A stretch of 64,000 nucleotides of DNA, taken from the NCBI GenBank assembly GCA_038087015.1, contig JASBNA010000013.1:248001-312000 (forward strand), written 5' to 3'. Shown here one piece after another: positions 43,851-55,340 of this stretch. The stretch's first letter is position 1, and the number at the start of each line of letters is the position of its first letter. This DNA is from Cerrena zonata (taxonomy: Eukaryota; Basidiomycota; Agaricomycetes; Polyporales; Cerrenaceae). Both the position numbers and the translations under genes were made by a program. A model generated the notes under the pieces. That model ran no database searches, was not told the DNA's origin, and was given only the letters and a program-made list of their open reading frames with translations.

Positions 43851-45222
43851 TCCTCCAAGCATGACTGCAAATACTTTTGTTGGATTGTTGAACTAATTTC
43901 ATTACTCTAATCGGAATCGTTTCGCAACACCGTCGTTTTGCGGTCTTTCTCGCCCAACAAACAACTATAGGGCAATCTATATCATTGAATAGTAAGACAA
44001 GTATCAATATATAGTATTAGTCTCTCGAATGACTACAGCAACCGAAGTCCCCACTCTATCATATGATAATATCGTAGTATCCAGTATTCAGTACCCACCA
44101 CTACTACTCACCGGTATACCAGTACCACACCATTCAACTATTACACATTAATCAACTATACACATTAATCAACTACTACACATTATCAACTACTCGTAGA
44201 AGAGCATTCACTCTTCCCTTCAATCTATAGAGTATTCCCAGTAGAAGTAGTAGAAGTAGAGAGCATGTGGTCGTAAACGTGCAAGTAGCACCCGTACACC
44301 GGGTACGACCCCTCCGCCAGCCGGGCGAGAACCGGTCTTTCCGGGGTCTTCACGGGGCCACCGCCCCCGGTGCTTACTGTGGAGATCACCCCGATCTGCG
44401 CAGACTTCCGAGAACAACTGCGTCATCCCACCGAGGGTGGCCCCAACGTTCTTCCTTCTTGATCTTCTTGTTCATCATCTTCTTGTTCATCATCTTCTTG
44501 ATCAACTTCTTCTTCTTGATCAACTTCTTCTTCTGACCAACTTCTTCTTCTTGATCAACTTCTGCTTCTTGATCTTTATCTTCAATCCTCCGCACTCGTC
44601 CCGGTGTCACTTGAAGCACTTTGCTACGCGTTCCCTTTTCACAGATCAGTTAGCCGCTCTATCCCCAGTGGTGCTTTCCTTAGACTCCCGTTATTCCTGC
44701 TAGTGCAATTCCTGCTAGTTCTACCCTGCCTAATCACCCATTGTTACATTACCGTGTTATCAATACAGTGACTGACTCCCATAAGACTAATTTTTCCCCC
44801 AGACTTGCCTCTACCTTTCACGTGAGGTTTTCGTACTCGGTTCGTTTCAACGGCTTTTTTAAAGCGATAGCAAAACCTCTTGTGGTTGCTATTCGAGGCT
44901 CGCTGCTTAACCTTCTATCCATCGTCTATCATTGGCACTCGCTAACTCGTCACCTGGTGAAAGTAGACGTAGTAAAAATAGAACAAAGCAGCACCAAAAA
45001 AAAAAAAAAAAAACATACCAAAGACCCAATTTTTTAAGGGAAAGGAAAAAAAAAACCCTAACCGCTGAATCCAACAGCAAAGAAATACAACAAATCACCT
45101 AGACAAATACAACAAAATATTGATTAAGTACGTTGGTGTTGAGATTTACTTCCACATATTATGTTTGATCTTTGAAAAAGATACAATTCTTGTAAATACG
45201 GTTGCATACATTTTAGATAATC
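43851..45222. other. long intergenic region upstream of NEM1
   Basis: 1.37 kb with no credible gene. Contents are ACACATTAATCAACTA repeats (44145-44195), a GC-rich island (44265-44450) containing ACCCGTACAC (44290-44299), a CTTCTTGATCAA repeat (44450-44580) and A-tracts (44995-45013, 45046-45055). Confidence 0.65.
44450..44580. repeat. CTTCTTGTTCATCAT / CTTCTTGATCAA repeat
   Basis: Imperfect 12-18-base tandem units. Open frames on both strands (Phe/Leu-rich on +, Lys-rich on -) are products of the repeat. Confidence 0.85.
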
Positions 45223-46455
45223 ATGAATTCACTTAAGATCTTAGTAAATTCATTTGATAATCTATATCCCAATAGTCACAAATATGAAATACCTCTGGTT
45301 GAATTGAATTCGACTCATGAATATAATGAGGAAGATCATTCAATTGATTTAACTATAAATAATGAACAAACTAATGACGATAACGAAACTAATGAAAGAG
45401 AAGATATAAAAGAAGAAACACCAATAGCTGAAGAAATTCCAAGTAAACTGTCCAAATAAAAGTACCTGGTTCAATATTTTATCAAGTATAATATTATTCA
45501 TACCCAATTATTTCATTGTTAAGCCCTTGTTATTTTTCTGGCTCTTGGTAACTTTCCCATTTACATATTTTTTCAATGATACTTCATCTTCTGATTTACT
45601 TAACGAAACACATCAACAACACGATGAAATTATCAATGAAAAAACTGAGTTATTGAAACATGAAAATATAATCTCCAATACTATCAAATCACCTACTGCA
45701 TCTTCAAAATATATCATCCCTCCTCCTCAAAGATTATTCCCCCTTTCAAGAAATCCGGGTAAAAAAAGAAAAAGAAAAACTTTGATTTTGGATTTGGATG
45801 AAACGTTGATTCATTCTCTATCAAGAGGCTCTCCTCGTTCTTTAATAACGGTTCTTCTCATATGATTGAAGTCAAATTAAATAATATTTCAACATTATAT
45901 TATGTTCATAAAAGACCTTATTGTGATTTTTTCTTAAAAGAAATTGCTAAATGGTTTGAATTACAAATCTTCACCGCAAGTGTTCAAGAATACGCTGATC
46001 CAATTATTGATTGGCTAGAAAGTGAAATTATTAATTATGTGCATCCTCTCGAAGGTAGTCGAAATGATCGTAAAAATAAAAAAATTGACAAATATAATCA
46101 ATTGGATCAAAGATATCTTAATCCTTATGATTCTAAAAAAGATGCTTATCAAAAAGTTTTCACAAAAAGATATTATAGAAATGATTGTACTTATAGAAAA
46201 GGTGTTGGTTATATAAAAGATCTTTCCCGTTTTTTCACTCGTGATGATGACTTGAAGAATGTCGTTATTCTTGATAATTCCCCTATCAGTTATGCTCTAC
46301 ATGAAGATAATGCTGTGATGATTGAAGGTTGGATCAACGATCAAAGTGATCGTGATTTACTCAATTTATTACCAATGCTTCACAGTTTGAGTCTATGTAT
46401 CGATGTGAGATTTATCTTGGGTTTAAGAAGTGGCGAAAAGGCTTTTGAAAACTAA
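45223..46455 (+). CDS. NEM1: Nem1 lipin phosphatase, catalytic subunit (two frameshifts)
   Basis: Catalytic subunit of the Nem1-Spo7 phosphatase at the ER/nuclear envelope, which dephosphorylates Pah1 (lipin). The N-terminus is MNSLKILVNSF; a hydrophobic region (about 85-120, FNILSSIILFIPNYF, LLFFWLLVTFPFTYFF) would anchor it. The HAD/FCP1 catalytic motif is LDLDETLIHSLSRG (about 188), followed by YVHKRPYCDFFLKE, IFTASVQEYADPIIDWLES, RYYRNDCTYRKGVGYIKDL and ILDNSPISYA. An extra T at 45457 and a missing T in 45841-45843 break the frame. They compensate each other in length (411 codons overall), and correction restores family continuity at both junctions. Confidence 0.9.
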
Positions 46456-46656
46456 TGTCTACAAGAAATTTCAAAATTTAATAATAAAAAAATAGTCAAT
46501 GGACAATTCTGTAATCTTATTACTATTAGATAGATATTAATGTTAATGCTTTATTTATTTCTTCAGAAAAAAAAAACGTAATTTGGTGTGCGCTTCAATT
46601 TATAATTTTTCACCAAACCTTAGAAAGCCCTCTAGCTAATCTACTCCCTACGAACG

Positions 46657-48498
46657 ATGTCTGATCCTATATCTTCTCTTGGGAACTTCCAATCGCTATC
46701 AAAGGGCTCACTTATGAGTAACTTGAACGAGCTAGGCACCCAATTAAGAGATGCAAATGTGCGTTCGTCAGCTTATCAATTCATTCCAACTTTGATCCAA
46801 ATCACTAATGAATCTTATAAAAATTTCAAAGAAACTAATGATCCAACTATTTTGTTAGAAGCATTCAGGGTATTCGTGAACTTAACTGCTGATAACGACT
46901 CGAATCGTGATTTTCTAGCCACTCTTCAGACCGATGACTTGTCCAAGTTTTGGCAAAATATAGTTGGATCTTTCGATCTGGTGGTTGATGATCTGTTATG
47001 TCAACGTATAATGCTCTTCTTACCTCAATTTATCCACTCTACTGAAAGGCTGGATGAATTTTTGAAATTCTTCGGTCATATTGGATTGACCAATGGTCTA
47101 ATCAATTACCTCAACTACTCAAACGATCAACAGTTTGAAGATATAGAAGATATGTATGATCATTTTATTAGCATTTTGGAAATCTTATCGAATGCTTCCT
47201 CGGTTATAAAACCTAATGAATTTTATGGGAGAGATCAAGAGTTGCCTCAACTACTTATAATTTTACAGACTTGCTCCAAACTACTTCAACCGTTCAACAA
47301 TCCAGAACAGGAAGCTCCAGAGGCGTTTGGAGAGGTGTTAGATTATCTCTCAAAACTCTGTTACAACATCACTTTGCTCGATGACTCTCAAGCCTTCAGT
47401 GACTCTAATGTTCACGAAATATTACTCAGTTTATTACAGCTATTACCAAAAGATGGTGCTGAAAATATCACTACAATTAAAAGAAGATTTTTTTCAACCA
47501 GTGGTAATATAACTTCTATGCCCAGTTATAATAATGAAAAGGATATCCGCTTAAACATATCAATAATATTATCAACTTATGATAAATTTGAGTCTTTTAA
47601 ATCGGACTCATATACCGCATCAGCTGCGGCCATAGGATTGGGTAACTTCATTATAAGTAAAGAAAATCAAACCGTGGTTCTAAACTCTATCACTGACTTG
47701 ACCGAGTTTTTAATCCTGTTCTTCAACATCGGATTCATTGATTTGATTCAGTATCAGGCATTACACTTATTATCGAACTTAACAAACGATAGAGTCTCGT
47801 ATATTATCTTGACAAATCTGACAATTCATGAGAGGTTATTACAATTTACTAAAGTCATCATAGATAATTCAAAATATTATAAAGAGGTGAGCCAAATATA
47901 TTTCAAGTTTCTCAAGAAACTAATTAGATGGGGGTTCATTGAATCTTCTACACAAGGACAGCTTAACATATATGACTTCGTTGCAATTTGGCAATACCTC
48001 AACAACAACGAAACTAAATCTGAGGTTTCAGAGATTGATTTCCTTTTGTTGCAAGGGCTTTTGAAAGACATCTCTCTTTTCAAAGATTCAAATTTGACAA
48101 GAGACAACTACACTTTCTTTGGCGAACTCTTAACAAATGCAATCACCGATACAAATGCTAATTCAAATGTCTCGATAACTTTTATTCTAGAAAAATTGAA
48201 AACTATTGGAATCACTCTACAAAATTTCATCAAAAATAACGTGACTCCAGATGTCTTGATTGCACTCATCTATAACCAAGATTCAGAACTTTTCCAAACT
48301 AACTTCTTGCAACCTTTAACTAGATTTTTCACCAATCTAAATGACTTCTTGAAATCACAAAACTTCGATGATTTCCAATCAAAAGCATTACTAAACAATT
48401 CAAAATTTGTGGCTGCCACGTCGATCACCTTCCTTGAACCATTCTCAAACTCCTCAGACTCTTTGGAAGTGTGCAAAGCCATTGTAAGTATAGACTAA
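46657..48498 (+). CDS. helical-repeat protein, Bem4/SmgGDS-like
   Basis: The protein is 613 residues with an intact frame, almost entirely alpha-helical by composition. Armadillo-like repeats can be read as PTILLEAFRVFVNLTADN, AFGEVLDYLSKLCYNI, SAAAIGLGNFIISKENQ and YQALHLLSNLTNDR. The first and third have the typical 'neighbour lost/not lost' pattern of SmgGDS. Saccharomyces Bem4, a Rho/Cdc42-pathway protein of similar length, is the closest family I can think of, but I cannot confirm it by residue-level recall, so I give no symbol. Other ARM proteins remain possible. Confidence 0.5.
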   Translation: MSDPISSLGNFQSLSKGSLMSNLNELGTQLRDANVRSSAYQFIPTLIQITNESYKNFKETNDPTILLEAFRVFVNLTADNDSNRDFLATLQTDDLSKFWQNIVGSFDLVVDDLLCQRIMLFLPQFIHSTERLDEFLKFFGHIGLTNGLINYLNYSNDQQFEDIEDMYDHFISILEILSNASSVIKPNEFYGRDQELPQLLIILQTCSKLLQPFNNPEQEAPEAFGEVLDYLSKLCYNITLLDDSQAFSDSNVHEILLSLLQLLPKDGAENITTIKRRFFSTSGNITSMPSYNNEKDIRLNISIILSTYDKFESFKSDSYTASAAAIGLGNFIISKENQTVVLNSITDLTEFLILFFNIGFIDLIQYQALHLLSNLTNDRVSYIILTNLTIHERLLQFTKVIIDNSKYYKEVSQIYFKFLKKLIRWGFIESSTQGQLNIYDFVAIWQYLNNNETKSEVSEIDFLLLQGLLKDISLFKDSNLTRDNYTFFGELLTNAITDTNANSNVSITFILEKLKTIGITLQNFIKNNVTPDVLIALIYNQDSELFQTNFLQPLTRFFTNLNDFLKSQNFDDFQSKALLNNSKFVAATSITFLEPFSNSSDSLEVCKAIVSID

Positions 48499-48736
48499 GC
48501 AGTATATAGATTCAATATAAAATCTTGCAAAACCTATTTAACAGTAATTCCGCACTGAAAAATGCCCAACCGTTCCGAATCAGGAACTTGATTCCTCGCG
48601 GCAGTGGACGGTCCCAAAAACGGCAAAAAATGGATTGAGCCTCACAAGTCGAATTTTGGAGCCATTTTTCACTGGTATATAAGGTGTTATTGAATTCCAC
48701 CATTCGGTCTTTACTTTTAGGTGATATACCAGTGAA

Positions 48737-49945
48737 ATGACGCTTACTTCTGCATTCACAGAGGTACCTTACTCGGCCCCCGAACCGCTTGTCAAGGTTT
48801 TAAATAAATGTGCCAAAGACCAGAACCCAAACAAGATTGATGTAACCATTGGGGTATACATGACAGAAGACGGAGATTCGTCCTATGTTTTCCCAAGTGT
48901 TAAGCAAGCCAAGCAAGAGCTTTTGGTAAAGGATCCAGGTCACTGCTATACTAAGATGTCGGGTATTCCTGAGTTTATCAGAGGAAGCCAAAATTTGATT
49001 TTTGGCGAGTATGCCAAAGATGGCAGGGTTGCATCTATTCAGACTATTTCAGGAACTGGATCATTGCATATTGCTTTTCAGTTTTTGAAAAGCATTGGCT
49101 ACAATAGATATTATTTAGGTAATCCGAGCTGGGTAAATTATTACCCAATGATTGAATCTATTGAAGGAGAAATCAAGGAGTATCAATACTACGATGATCT
49201 GACTCATGAAGTTGATTTCGAGTCTTTGGAAAAAGCTATTGGTGAAGCCGAGCCCCGGTCTGCATTCTTAATCCAATTATGTGGACATAATCCAACTGGA
49301 GTTGATTATTCAAAAGATCAATGGAGGCAAATTAGCAAATTGGTTAAAAACAGAGAAATCTTACTAGTCCTTGACTCTGCCTACCTTGGTTTTGCCAGTG
49401 GCTCAATATATGAAGATTCTTGGGCTATTAGGTATTTGTATGAACAGAACCATGAATTTTTGGTGTGTCAATCATATTCTAAAAATATGGGGTTGTACTC
49501 AGAAAGAAGTGGAGTTATACATGTTGTACTGCAAGATACCAGATTAAAAGATAATGTAGAAAGCAGACTAGTTGCAATTTTTAGAAATGAATGCTCTTTT
49601 GCCCCGGCATATGGGGCAAGAATTGGAGCCAAGTTATTGAACGATGATTATTTGAATAAAATATGGGGGAAAGATGTTTATAGTGTTTATGAAAGAGTGA
49701 CCAATATCAAAAGACAAATATTTAGCAAGCTAACTGACTTAGAAACTCCTGGAAATTGGGAATTTGTTACCAAGGCCAAAGGATTATTTTGGTTTTCAGG
49801 TTTGAATAAAAATCAAGTTAATAGGATGATGAATGAATATAGTATTTATATGAGTGAAAATGGGAGGGTCAATATTGCCGGTTTAAATTCATCGAATATT
49901 GATTATTTCTGTTATGCAATTAATCAAGTTGTATCACAATCATAA
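48737..49945 (+). CDS. aspartate aminotransferase-like enzyme (divergent paralogue)
   Basis: Class I PLP-dependent aminotransferase of the AspAT group, 402 residues with no presequence, so probably cytosolic. Key positions are kept: the substrate-stacking Trp in PSWVNY, the Asn of GHNPTGVD, Asp/Tyr of LDSAYLGFASG, Lys246 in SYSKNMGLYSERSG (PLP Schiff base plus the following Arg) and the carboxylate-binding Arg in GRVNIAGL. It diverges from typical Aat2 at usually invariant flanks (DSAYLGF where DxAYQGF is usual, SYSKN where SFAKN is usual), suggesting a specialised paralogue. It may act in aspartate/oxaloacetate metabolism with the malate dehydrogenases, which is inference only. Confidence 0.85.
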   Translation: MTLTSAFTEVPYSAPEPLVKVLNKCAKDQNPNKIDVTIGVYMTEDGDSSYVFPSVKQAKQELLVKDPGHCYTKMSGIPEFIRGSQNLIFGEYAKDGRVASIQTISGTGSLHIAFQFLKSIGYNRYYLGNPSWVNYYPMIESIEGEIKEYQYYDDLTHEVDFESLEKAIGEAEPRSAFLIQLCGHNPTGVDYSKDQWRQISKLVKNREILLVLDSAYLGFASGSIYEDSWAIRYLYEQNHEFLVCQSYSKNMGLYSERSGVIHVVLQDTRLKDNVESRLVAIFRNECSFAPAYGARIGAKLLNDDYLNKIWGKDVYSVYERVTNIKRQIFSKLTDLETPGNWEFVTKAKGLFWFSGLNKNQVNRMMNEYSIYMSENGRVNIAGLNSSNIDYFCYAINQVVSQS

Positions 49946-50075
49946 ATAATAAATCGTATATAAGAATGAAGAAAAGTAACTAAAATAGAAAAAATGTAGT
50001 AAACTAAAAAGGAAGAACTAAAGAATTGAATGACAAATATATAATAGAATATACTTAAATTATTAAACATAGCAA

Positions 50076-50985
50076 TTAATAATGATGATGAATTTTTTTC
50101 AAATGAGCTTTTAAATTATCTTTTCTATTAAATCTTTTACCACAGTTAGGTTCATCACATTGATAAGGTTTTTCAGAAGAATGAGATTTCAAGTGTCTTT
50201 TAACATGTTCAGGTCTTTGAAATCTTGCTTGACATAAAGGACATTGATGTCTTTTCTTTGGATCAACTTTATCTGTTTTTTCCAGTTTTTTAATTGGTAA
50301 TTTTAAATCAGAAGATAAAATACTATCAGCCACTTCTTGAATAGATTGATTTGAAGTATTTGTCAGAGAAAATGAGGAAGAATTTGAAGATTTTTGTTGA
50401 TTTAATGACATTTGAGGTTGTTGAAGTTGATGCTGTTGAGGATTTTGATTATTACTAAAAAAATGATTATTTTGAAATCCTTGGCTTTGTTGATATTGTA
50501 AATTTGATAATTGTTGTTGATATTGTAAATGTTGAAATTGTTGAGATACTGAAAATGTAGCCATGGGTGGTAATAAGCCTTCTTCACTAGAATTTGGATT
50601 GTTATGATTAGATAAAGAAGAAGCACCAGGCGTATTACCACTAGTCAAGCTTGCCAAATCAATAGAAGCAGGATAAGATTTTGTGAAAGTAGTATGAGAT
50701 CTTTTCAAATCAGGAATTGATCTATTAACAATTTGAGGAGATGCTAAATCAATTGAAGAATTACTTTTAAAGTTTGATAGATTAGGTTGAGAGCTAGTAT
50801 CAAAATTAAAAGAATCGAAATTTGAATTTTGTAATGTTTGATTTGAAGATAAAGTACTCAAGGACTTATTAGCAAACTCTTGAGAATAATAGATTCCCGG
50901 GGTTGAATTTGAAGAGTTATCATCGAAATGAGTGAAAGATTGGTGATGGGGTGGAGGAGGTGGAGGAGGCTGTTGATATTGTTGT

Positions 50986-51032
<47 letters not shown>

Positions 51033-52444
51033 TTGATTAGTTAAATCATCAAAATCTTTTAATTGATCGAATTGATCATCATCGGCTAAATGTTGAGACA
51101 AGTTTTTCAATTTTTTACCGCCAGTAGTATTTTGAGTGAAGTTAGAATAAGATTTAGCTTTACGTAATTGTTTGAAAGCATCATCATCTTGATCTTCAAT
51201 TTTAATATTTTCTAGAGTATCATTTCTTAAACCAAAATTATTTTGTTTTGAGCTACCGGGTAAACTTTTGTTAACGGGACTGAAAAAAGTATGATTTAAA
51301 TTACGAGCATTTGACAAATTAGCCATTGAAAGATTTGAAGTAGCACCGGGAGTTTGTAGAGGAGTATCGATATCATCAAGATCTTCATTAACTTGATCAA
51401 CCTTAGGACTAATGAAGGAAGAAGGAGTATAGAAGGGGTTTAAAGGAAGTTGAGGAATTGAAGGAGGGGCCAGCTGAGGAGCATTCAGCTGAGGAGCCAG
51501 TTGGGAGCCAGTTGAGGAGCCAGTTGAGGTTGAGCCGGAGGCGCCAACTGGGTAGTATAGTTAAGCGATAAATTTTGTAGAGAAGAAGATCTAGTTGCTT
51601 GAGATAACATGATTGGATTATTTGAATGATCGATTGATATTCTTGATCTTGATCTAGAATGTTTCATTTTTGAGTTTTTATTAATTTTTGATTGAGAATT
51701 AAGATAATTTACCGGAGATAATGCTTGAGGTTGTTGAGGTTGTTGATTTCTTAAAGGGGTATTGAATAGATTATTATTTGAAGAAGATGAAAAGGATGCC
51801 AGTTTATTTCTACCTTGTTTTCTGGGGGTTTGAATCGAAATTTTTTGATTAGGGAAAGATTGGGGCAGATCACTTAAAGATTGAGTTGAAATCGACAGAG
51901 TTAAAGGAGGGACCGACCCATCATTTGAAACCAACGATTTAGAAGAATGGGAGTTATGGAAATTATGACTTGGAGGATCTTGATTTATTGAAAATGATGA
52001 TGAAGTACTTAAATTTTTTTGATGATTTGAAAGAAACCCACCGTTATTAAAATTTGAGTTCAGGTCATCTAATGAGATATTCTTCAGATGTTGGAAATTA
52101 TTAAATGATGAACTATTCAGTATTGAATTCATAAAATTATTATTCTCAATAGAGAAATTTCTCAGATGTTGAGGTAAATTAATTTTATTCATTGGCATAT
52201 TTGAACTGACTGGAACCAATTCATTCAACGAGTCATTACTTTGATTGACCTGGCCTTCTTCGGGTCCACCCGTAGGTACCAAGGTAGTATCTTCATCATT
52301 ATTACCAGTTGACCCAGTAGTAGTATCCTCAAATTGAGAATCAAGATTATATAAATCAATATTATTTAGATGCAATAAAGAATCACTATTCAAATCAAAT
52401 GGCTGTGATAGTTGAGTAGGTGAACTAACAAGAAACTTATCCAT
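50076..52444 (-). CDS. polyQ C2H2 zinc-finger transcription factor (one frameshift)
   Basis: The protein starts MDKFLVSSPTQLSQPFDL. Its body is Ser/Asn/Gln-rich and disordered, with a QLAP repeat encoded by CTG codons (51470-51560), a run of about 19 Gln (51035-50980) and a PPPPPPP stretch. The C-terminus carries two C2H2 fingers: CPLCQARFQRPEHVKRHLKSH and CDEPNCGKRFNRKDNLKAH. A missing base in the GGG at 51503-51505 (+ strand) splits the frame. Restoring one base joins the halves into 790 codons, and the intervening sequence (PFYTPSSFISPKVDQ) is open. The architecture and C-terminal finger pair recall Candida Cas5 or Cmr3/Com2-type factors; I am not sure which, so no symbol is given. Confidence 0.75.
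50980..51035. repeat. coding CAA/CAG repeat (polyGln)
   Basis: About 19 Gln codons, mostly alternating CAA and CAG on the minus strand. Confidence 0.9.
51470..51560. repeat. coding repeat with clustered CTG codons
   Basis: 12-base units (CAACTGGCTCCT on the minus strand) encoding Q-[CTG]-A-P, about five CTG codons in a row of units. It coincides with the frameshift site. Confidence 0.8.
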
Positions 52445-53464
52445 CTTGTTTAGTTACTATAATATACACACATATATCAAAAAAATGCTATCTGATAAAC
52501 CTGATAAAAGGATTAACTAGAGAGGAAGTAGAGGGACGAAAGAGAAAAAAAAAAAAAAAAAAATTGAAAAAGAAAAAAATCCAGAGAATGCACGAAGTGA
52601 GGTGATATTTCAGTGTTTGCCCTATGGAGGATATTCTCACCAGTGGAAGTCTTGAACGGAAGCGATAAGAGGAGTAGTAGCGAAAGAAAAGTGTAAGAGT
52701 GGTGGTGGTGTTGTTGTTGTTGTTAAACCAAATAACTTGATTTAAAGATAGTAACTCTGTAAGAAAAGATTGAAAATTGACAAAAATAGTTAAATTGGTG
52801 AAATAGAAAAAAAAAAATTGAGAACTGCATTTTACGGGACCGTCTACGGAATTCACCATTCTCTTTACAACCCGGTGTTCTCGCATATAAGGTGCACTAC
52901 CTGCCGCTACTCGGTTGATGGGTTTGTCTACTGAGTCGCTGAGCACTGGAGTTACTGGGTTAATGCCCGTACCAGTGGTGGAATCCAAGTACTGAAAGGA
53001 CACTGCCCCGGAATTCGAAATTCGATTCAACTTTTTTTTTTTTGTTTTTTAGTGTACTGTGGGCGTGCGCCTGCGAAAAAACCGTTGCGTGCGGCGCACG
53101 ACCCGAGTCCCGCAGTACAAAAGAACAAAAAAAAAGGTCGTGTCGGCAACGCCAGTAGTGTACGCGTCCTCCGGCGTCCTTAGACGCGACAGCCAGCCAC
53201 TTGCTGGTTGATGGTTGTTTCATATCTGTTTGGCGGTTTGCTGTTTGGAGTTTCACTGTTCGGTTAGTGAGTGGGAGGTTGGGGGTTCGGTTTTATGTTG
53301 CTGGGGTTGTTTTAGGTTGCTTAGAGAAGTGCTGTTAAGAAACACCCGTACACACCAGAACGGTTCCTCGGTGGAGGAAAGCGTGGGGGCAAAACACCCA
53401 TGCACCAACGACATGCACGTGACAAACGAATAATTTATATTAGAAGTATATACTATATAAGTGA
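52445..53464. other. intergenic region with GC-rich patches
   Basis: 1.0 kb between the zinc-finger gene start and the MDH1 3' end. It has A/T tracts (52543-52564, 53032-53042), a GGTGGTGTTGTTGTT repeat (52700-52720), a GC-rich patch (53050-53190) and ACACCCGTACACACC (53342-53356). No credible gene. Confidence 0.6.
53342..53356 (+). promoter_or_regulatory. Rap1-consensus site
   Basis: ACACCCGTACACACC fits the classical Rap1 consensus (ACACCCRYACAY). ACACCCATGCACC follows about 40 bases later. Target and use are unknown. Confidence 0.45.
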
Positions 53465-54464
53465 TTATGGGTTTTGTTTAACAAAGTCAACACCCTTTTG
53501 GATGTTTTTAATCAAGGTTTCTTTGGCAGTCTTGATCAATTCTTCTTCGTGGTCACTCAATTCACCTAATGGGTGGATGATGGAAGCACCATCTGGACCT
53601 AAGGTGACTTTAGAACTGAAGAAATCAACCCCTTCATCTTTGAATAATGGACTGTCGACAAAACTTGGTTCAATAACGTCTTTTTCACCGGCTAAACCGT
53701 TCAAGACGGCACCGGCAAATCTAGGCACCGGCTTGGGCCATAGATAAAGTGGCAGAACCAGCACCATCTTTAGCTTTAACAACTTCATCACCACCGAATT
53801 GGATTCTGTTGATTAAACCATCTCTGGTTTCGGTATCTAAACTCTTATGGTTGGTTTGAGATAATAATGGAACAATGGTAACACCAGAGTGACCACCAAC
53901 AACGGTAACTTTTTCATTGACTGGGTTGGTACCAGCAATTTCACTAACAAATCTAGAGGCTCTTAAAACATCTAAAGTGGTAACACCAAATAATTTCTTT
54001 GGATTATAAGTACCCTTGGATTTGAAAACTTCAGCAACAATTGGAACAGTAGAGTTAACTGGGTTAGAAATAATTAAAACATTGGCATTTGGTGCGTAGT
54101 CAGCAGAGGCCTTAGCTAAATCACGAACAATAGAAGCATTGGTGTTGAATAAATCATCTCTAGTCATACCTGGTTTTCTTGGAACACCAGCTGGGATAAC
54201 AATAACATCGGAGCCACTTAAAGCTTCTTTAATATTATCTGGATTGTAACCCTTGACAACAGAGTTGGTTGGAACATGACTGACATCAGCTGCAACACCT
54301 GGAGCTCCTTTCAAATCGTATAATGATAAATCAGTAACTTTATGATTTAATTTTAATAATAAGGAAAGTGGTTGTCCAATACCACCATTAGCACCTAAAA
54401 CGGCAACTTTATAAGCTGAAGCAGCAGATGAAGAAAAGGATCTAGTAGCAATCTTACTCAACAT
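53465..54464 (-). CDS. MDH1: mitochondrial malate dehydrogenase (one frameshift)
   Basis: TCA-cycle malate dehydrogenase of the matrix. It starts [20 protein letters not shown], a clear presequence, then the Rossmann motif [42 protein letters not shown] and the catalytic His of [12 protein letters not shown] are present. One extra base at 53723 (+ strand) converts [13 protein letters not shown] into AGA-stop. Removing it gives 333 codons, close to Saccharomyces Mdh1, and the C-terminal part ([20 protein letters not shown]) continues normally. The truncated reading would lack the last 84 residues of the dimer/substrate domain. The paralogue at 7575-8585 lacks the presequence. Confidence 0.93.
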
Positions 54465-55265
54465 TTTGATTATTTATATTGTATGTTAATATATCAAAAG
54501 GAAAAGAAAAAAGTCTCTCAATTGACTCCCTCGTCGAAAAGGATTCCTCCATATATATATAATTTTTGGAAATTTTTTTTTTTTTTTTTCACCGATCCTC
54601 ACAACCAACCATTTTTTATGCGATTCTCCTTCAATCCTTAATTCCCATTCACTGCTCAATTGGCCGGTGGCCTCTTCTTTCGCTGCTGGTCCCAGGCTCT
54701 GTTCCGGCTGCCACGTCCCTCAATTGACCCTTGGTCCTGTCTTCTCGCAGTTGGTCTGGCACTTGGGCCTTCGGAACAAGTATCCGATTTGGCCAATCAT
54801 AGTGCGTGTTTCTATGGCCGGCTACTCCGAAAAAAAGTCAATGATTTCCCCGGTTTTCAGTTTCCGCTCTCTTTTCTGTCACTGTCAAACTGCAATTGAT
54901 ACCTTGATGAGGTTGATGCACTGATTCCACATGGATGAACCAGTTGATACCTGGATGCACCAATTGGTACTGTCGATGCTGTTGATGTTCTCAAAAATCT
55001 GCCTGGTCAATGGTGTGGCTCGGACTTTGATCCCCTACTTGTTCCGCACAATTGCCAATGGCTAGTGCCAGATTTTGCAGTCTCGACTCATCCATACTCG
55101 TGCCATTATATCGACCGACCTTCTAAGGTATCCTGATCCCACCTAAACCATTGTTATTCATGTTTGTTTATTCGCATACGCTGTTAAACGGTATGCATCT
55201 TGTTTATTTGTTGTCTTTCAACCTGAATGTTTCACTGTCATTATTCCAACTGCTTGATCCATCAC

Positions 55266-55340
55266 ACCTATGTAACCTCCTGTAACGCATAACCTACGTA
55301 ACCTCCTATCACACATAACCTAAGTAACCTGTCAGACATA
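55266..55340. repeat. degenerate 26-bp tandem repeat
   Basis: Three units of the form ACCTA(T/C/A)GTAACCT followed by a variable CCT.TAAC/ATCAC..CATA part. Confidence 0.75.

Noticed and set aside
44220..44703. Several overlapping frames of 60-90 codons
   Set aside because: They come from the CTTCTTGATCAA repeat and a GC island. The frames conflict on both strands and none resembles a protein family.
52488..53256. Minus frames of 180 and 98 codons upstream of the zinc-finger gene
   Set aside because: They are rich in poly-Phe and poly-Asn/Thr from A-tracts and TTG repeats, and are best explained as promoter sequence.
54660..54924. Two overlapping plus frames of about 80 codons
   Set aside because: They compete with each other, have no recognisable domain and lie in the divergent MDH1/STE6 promoter.
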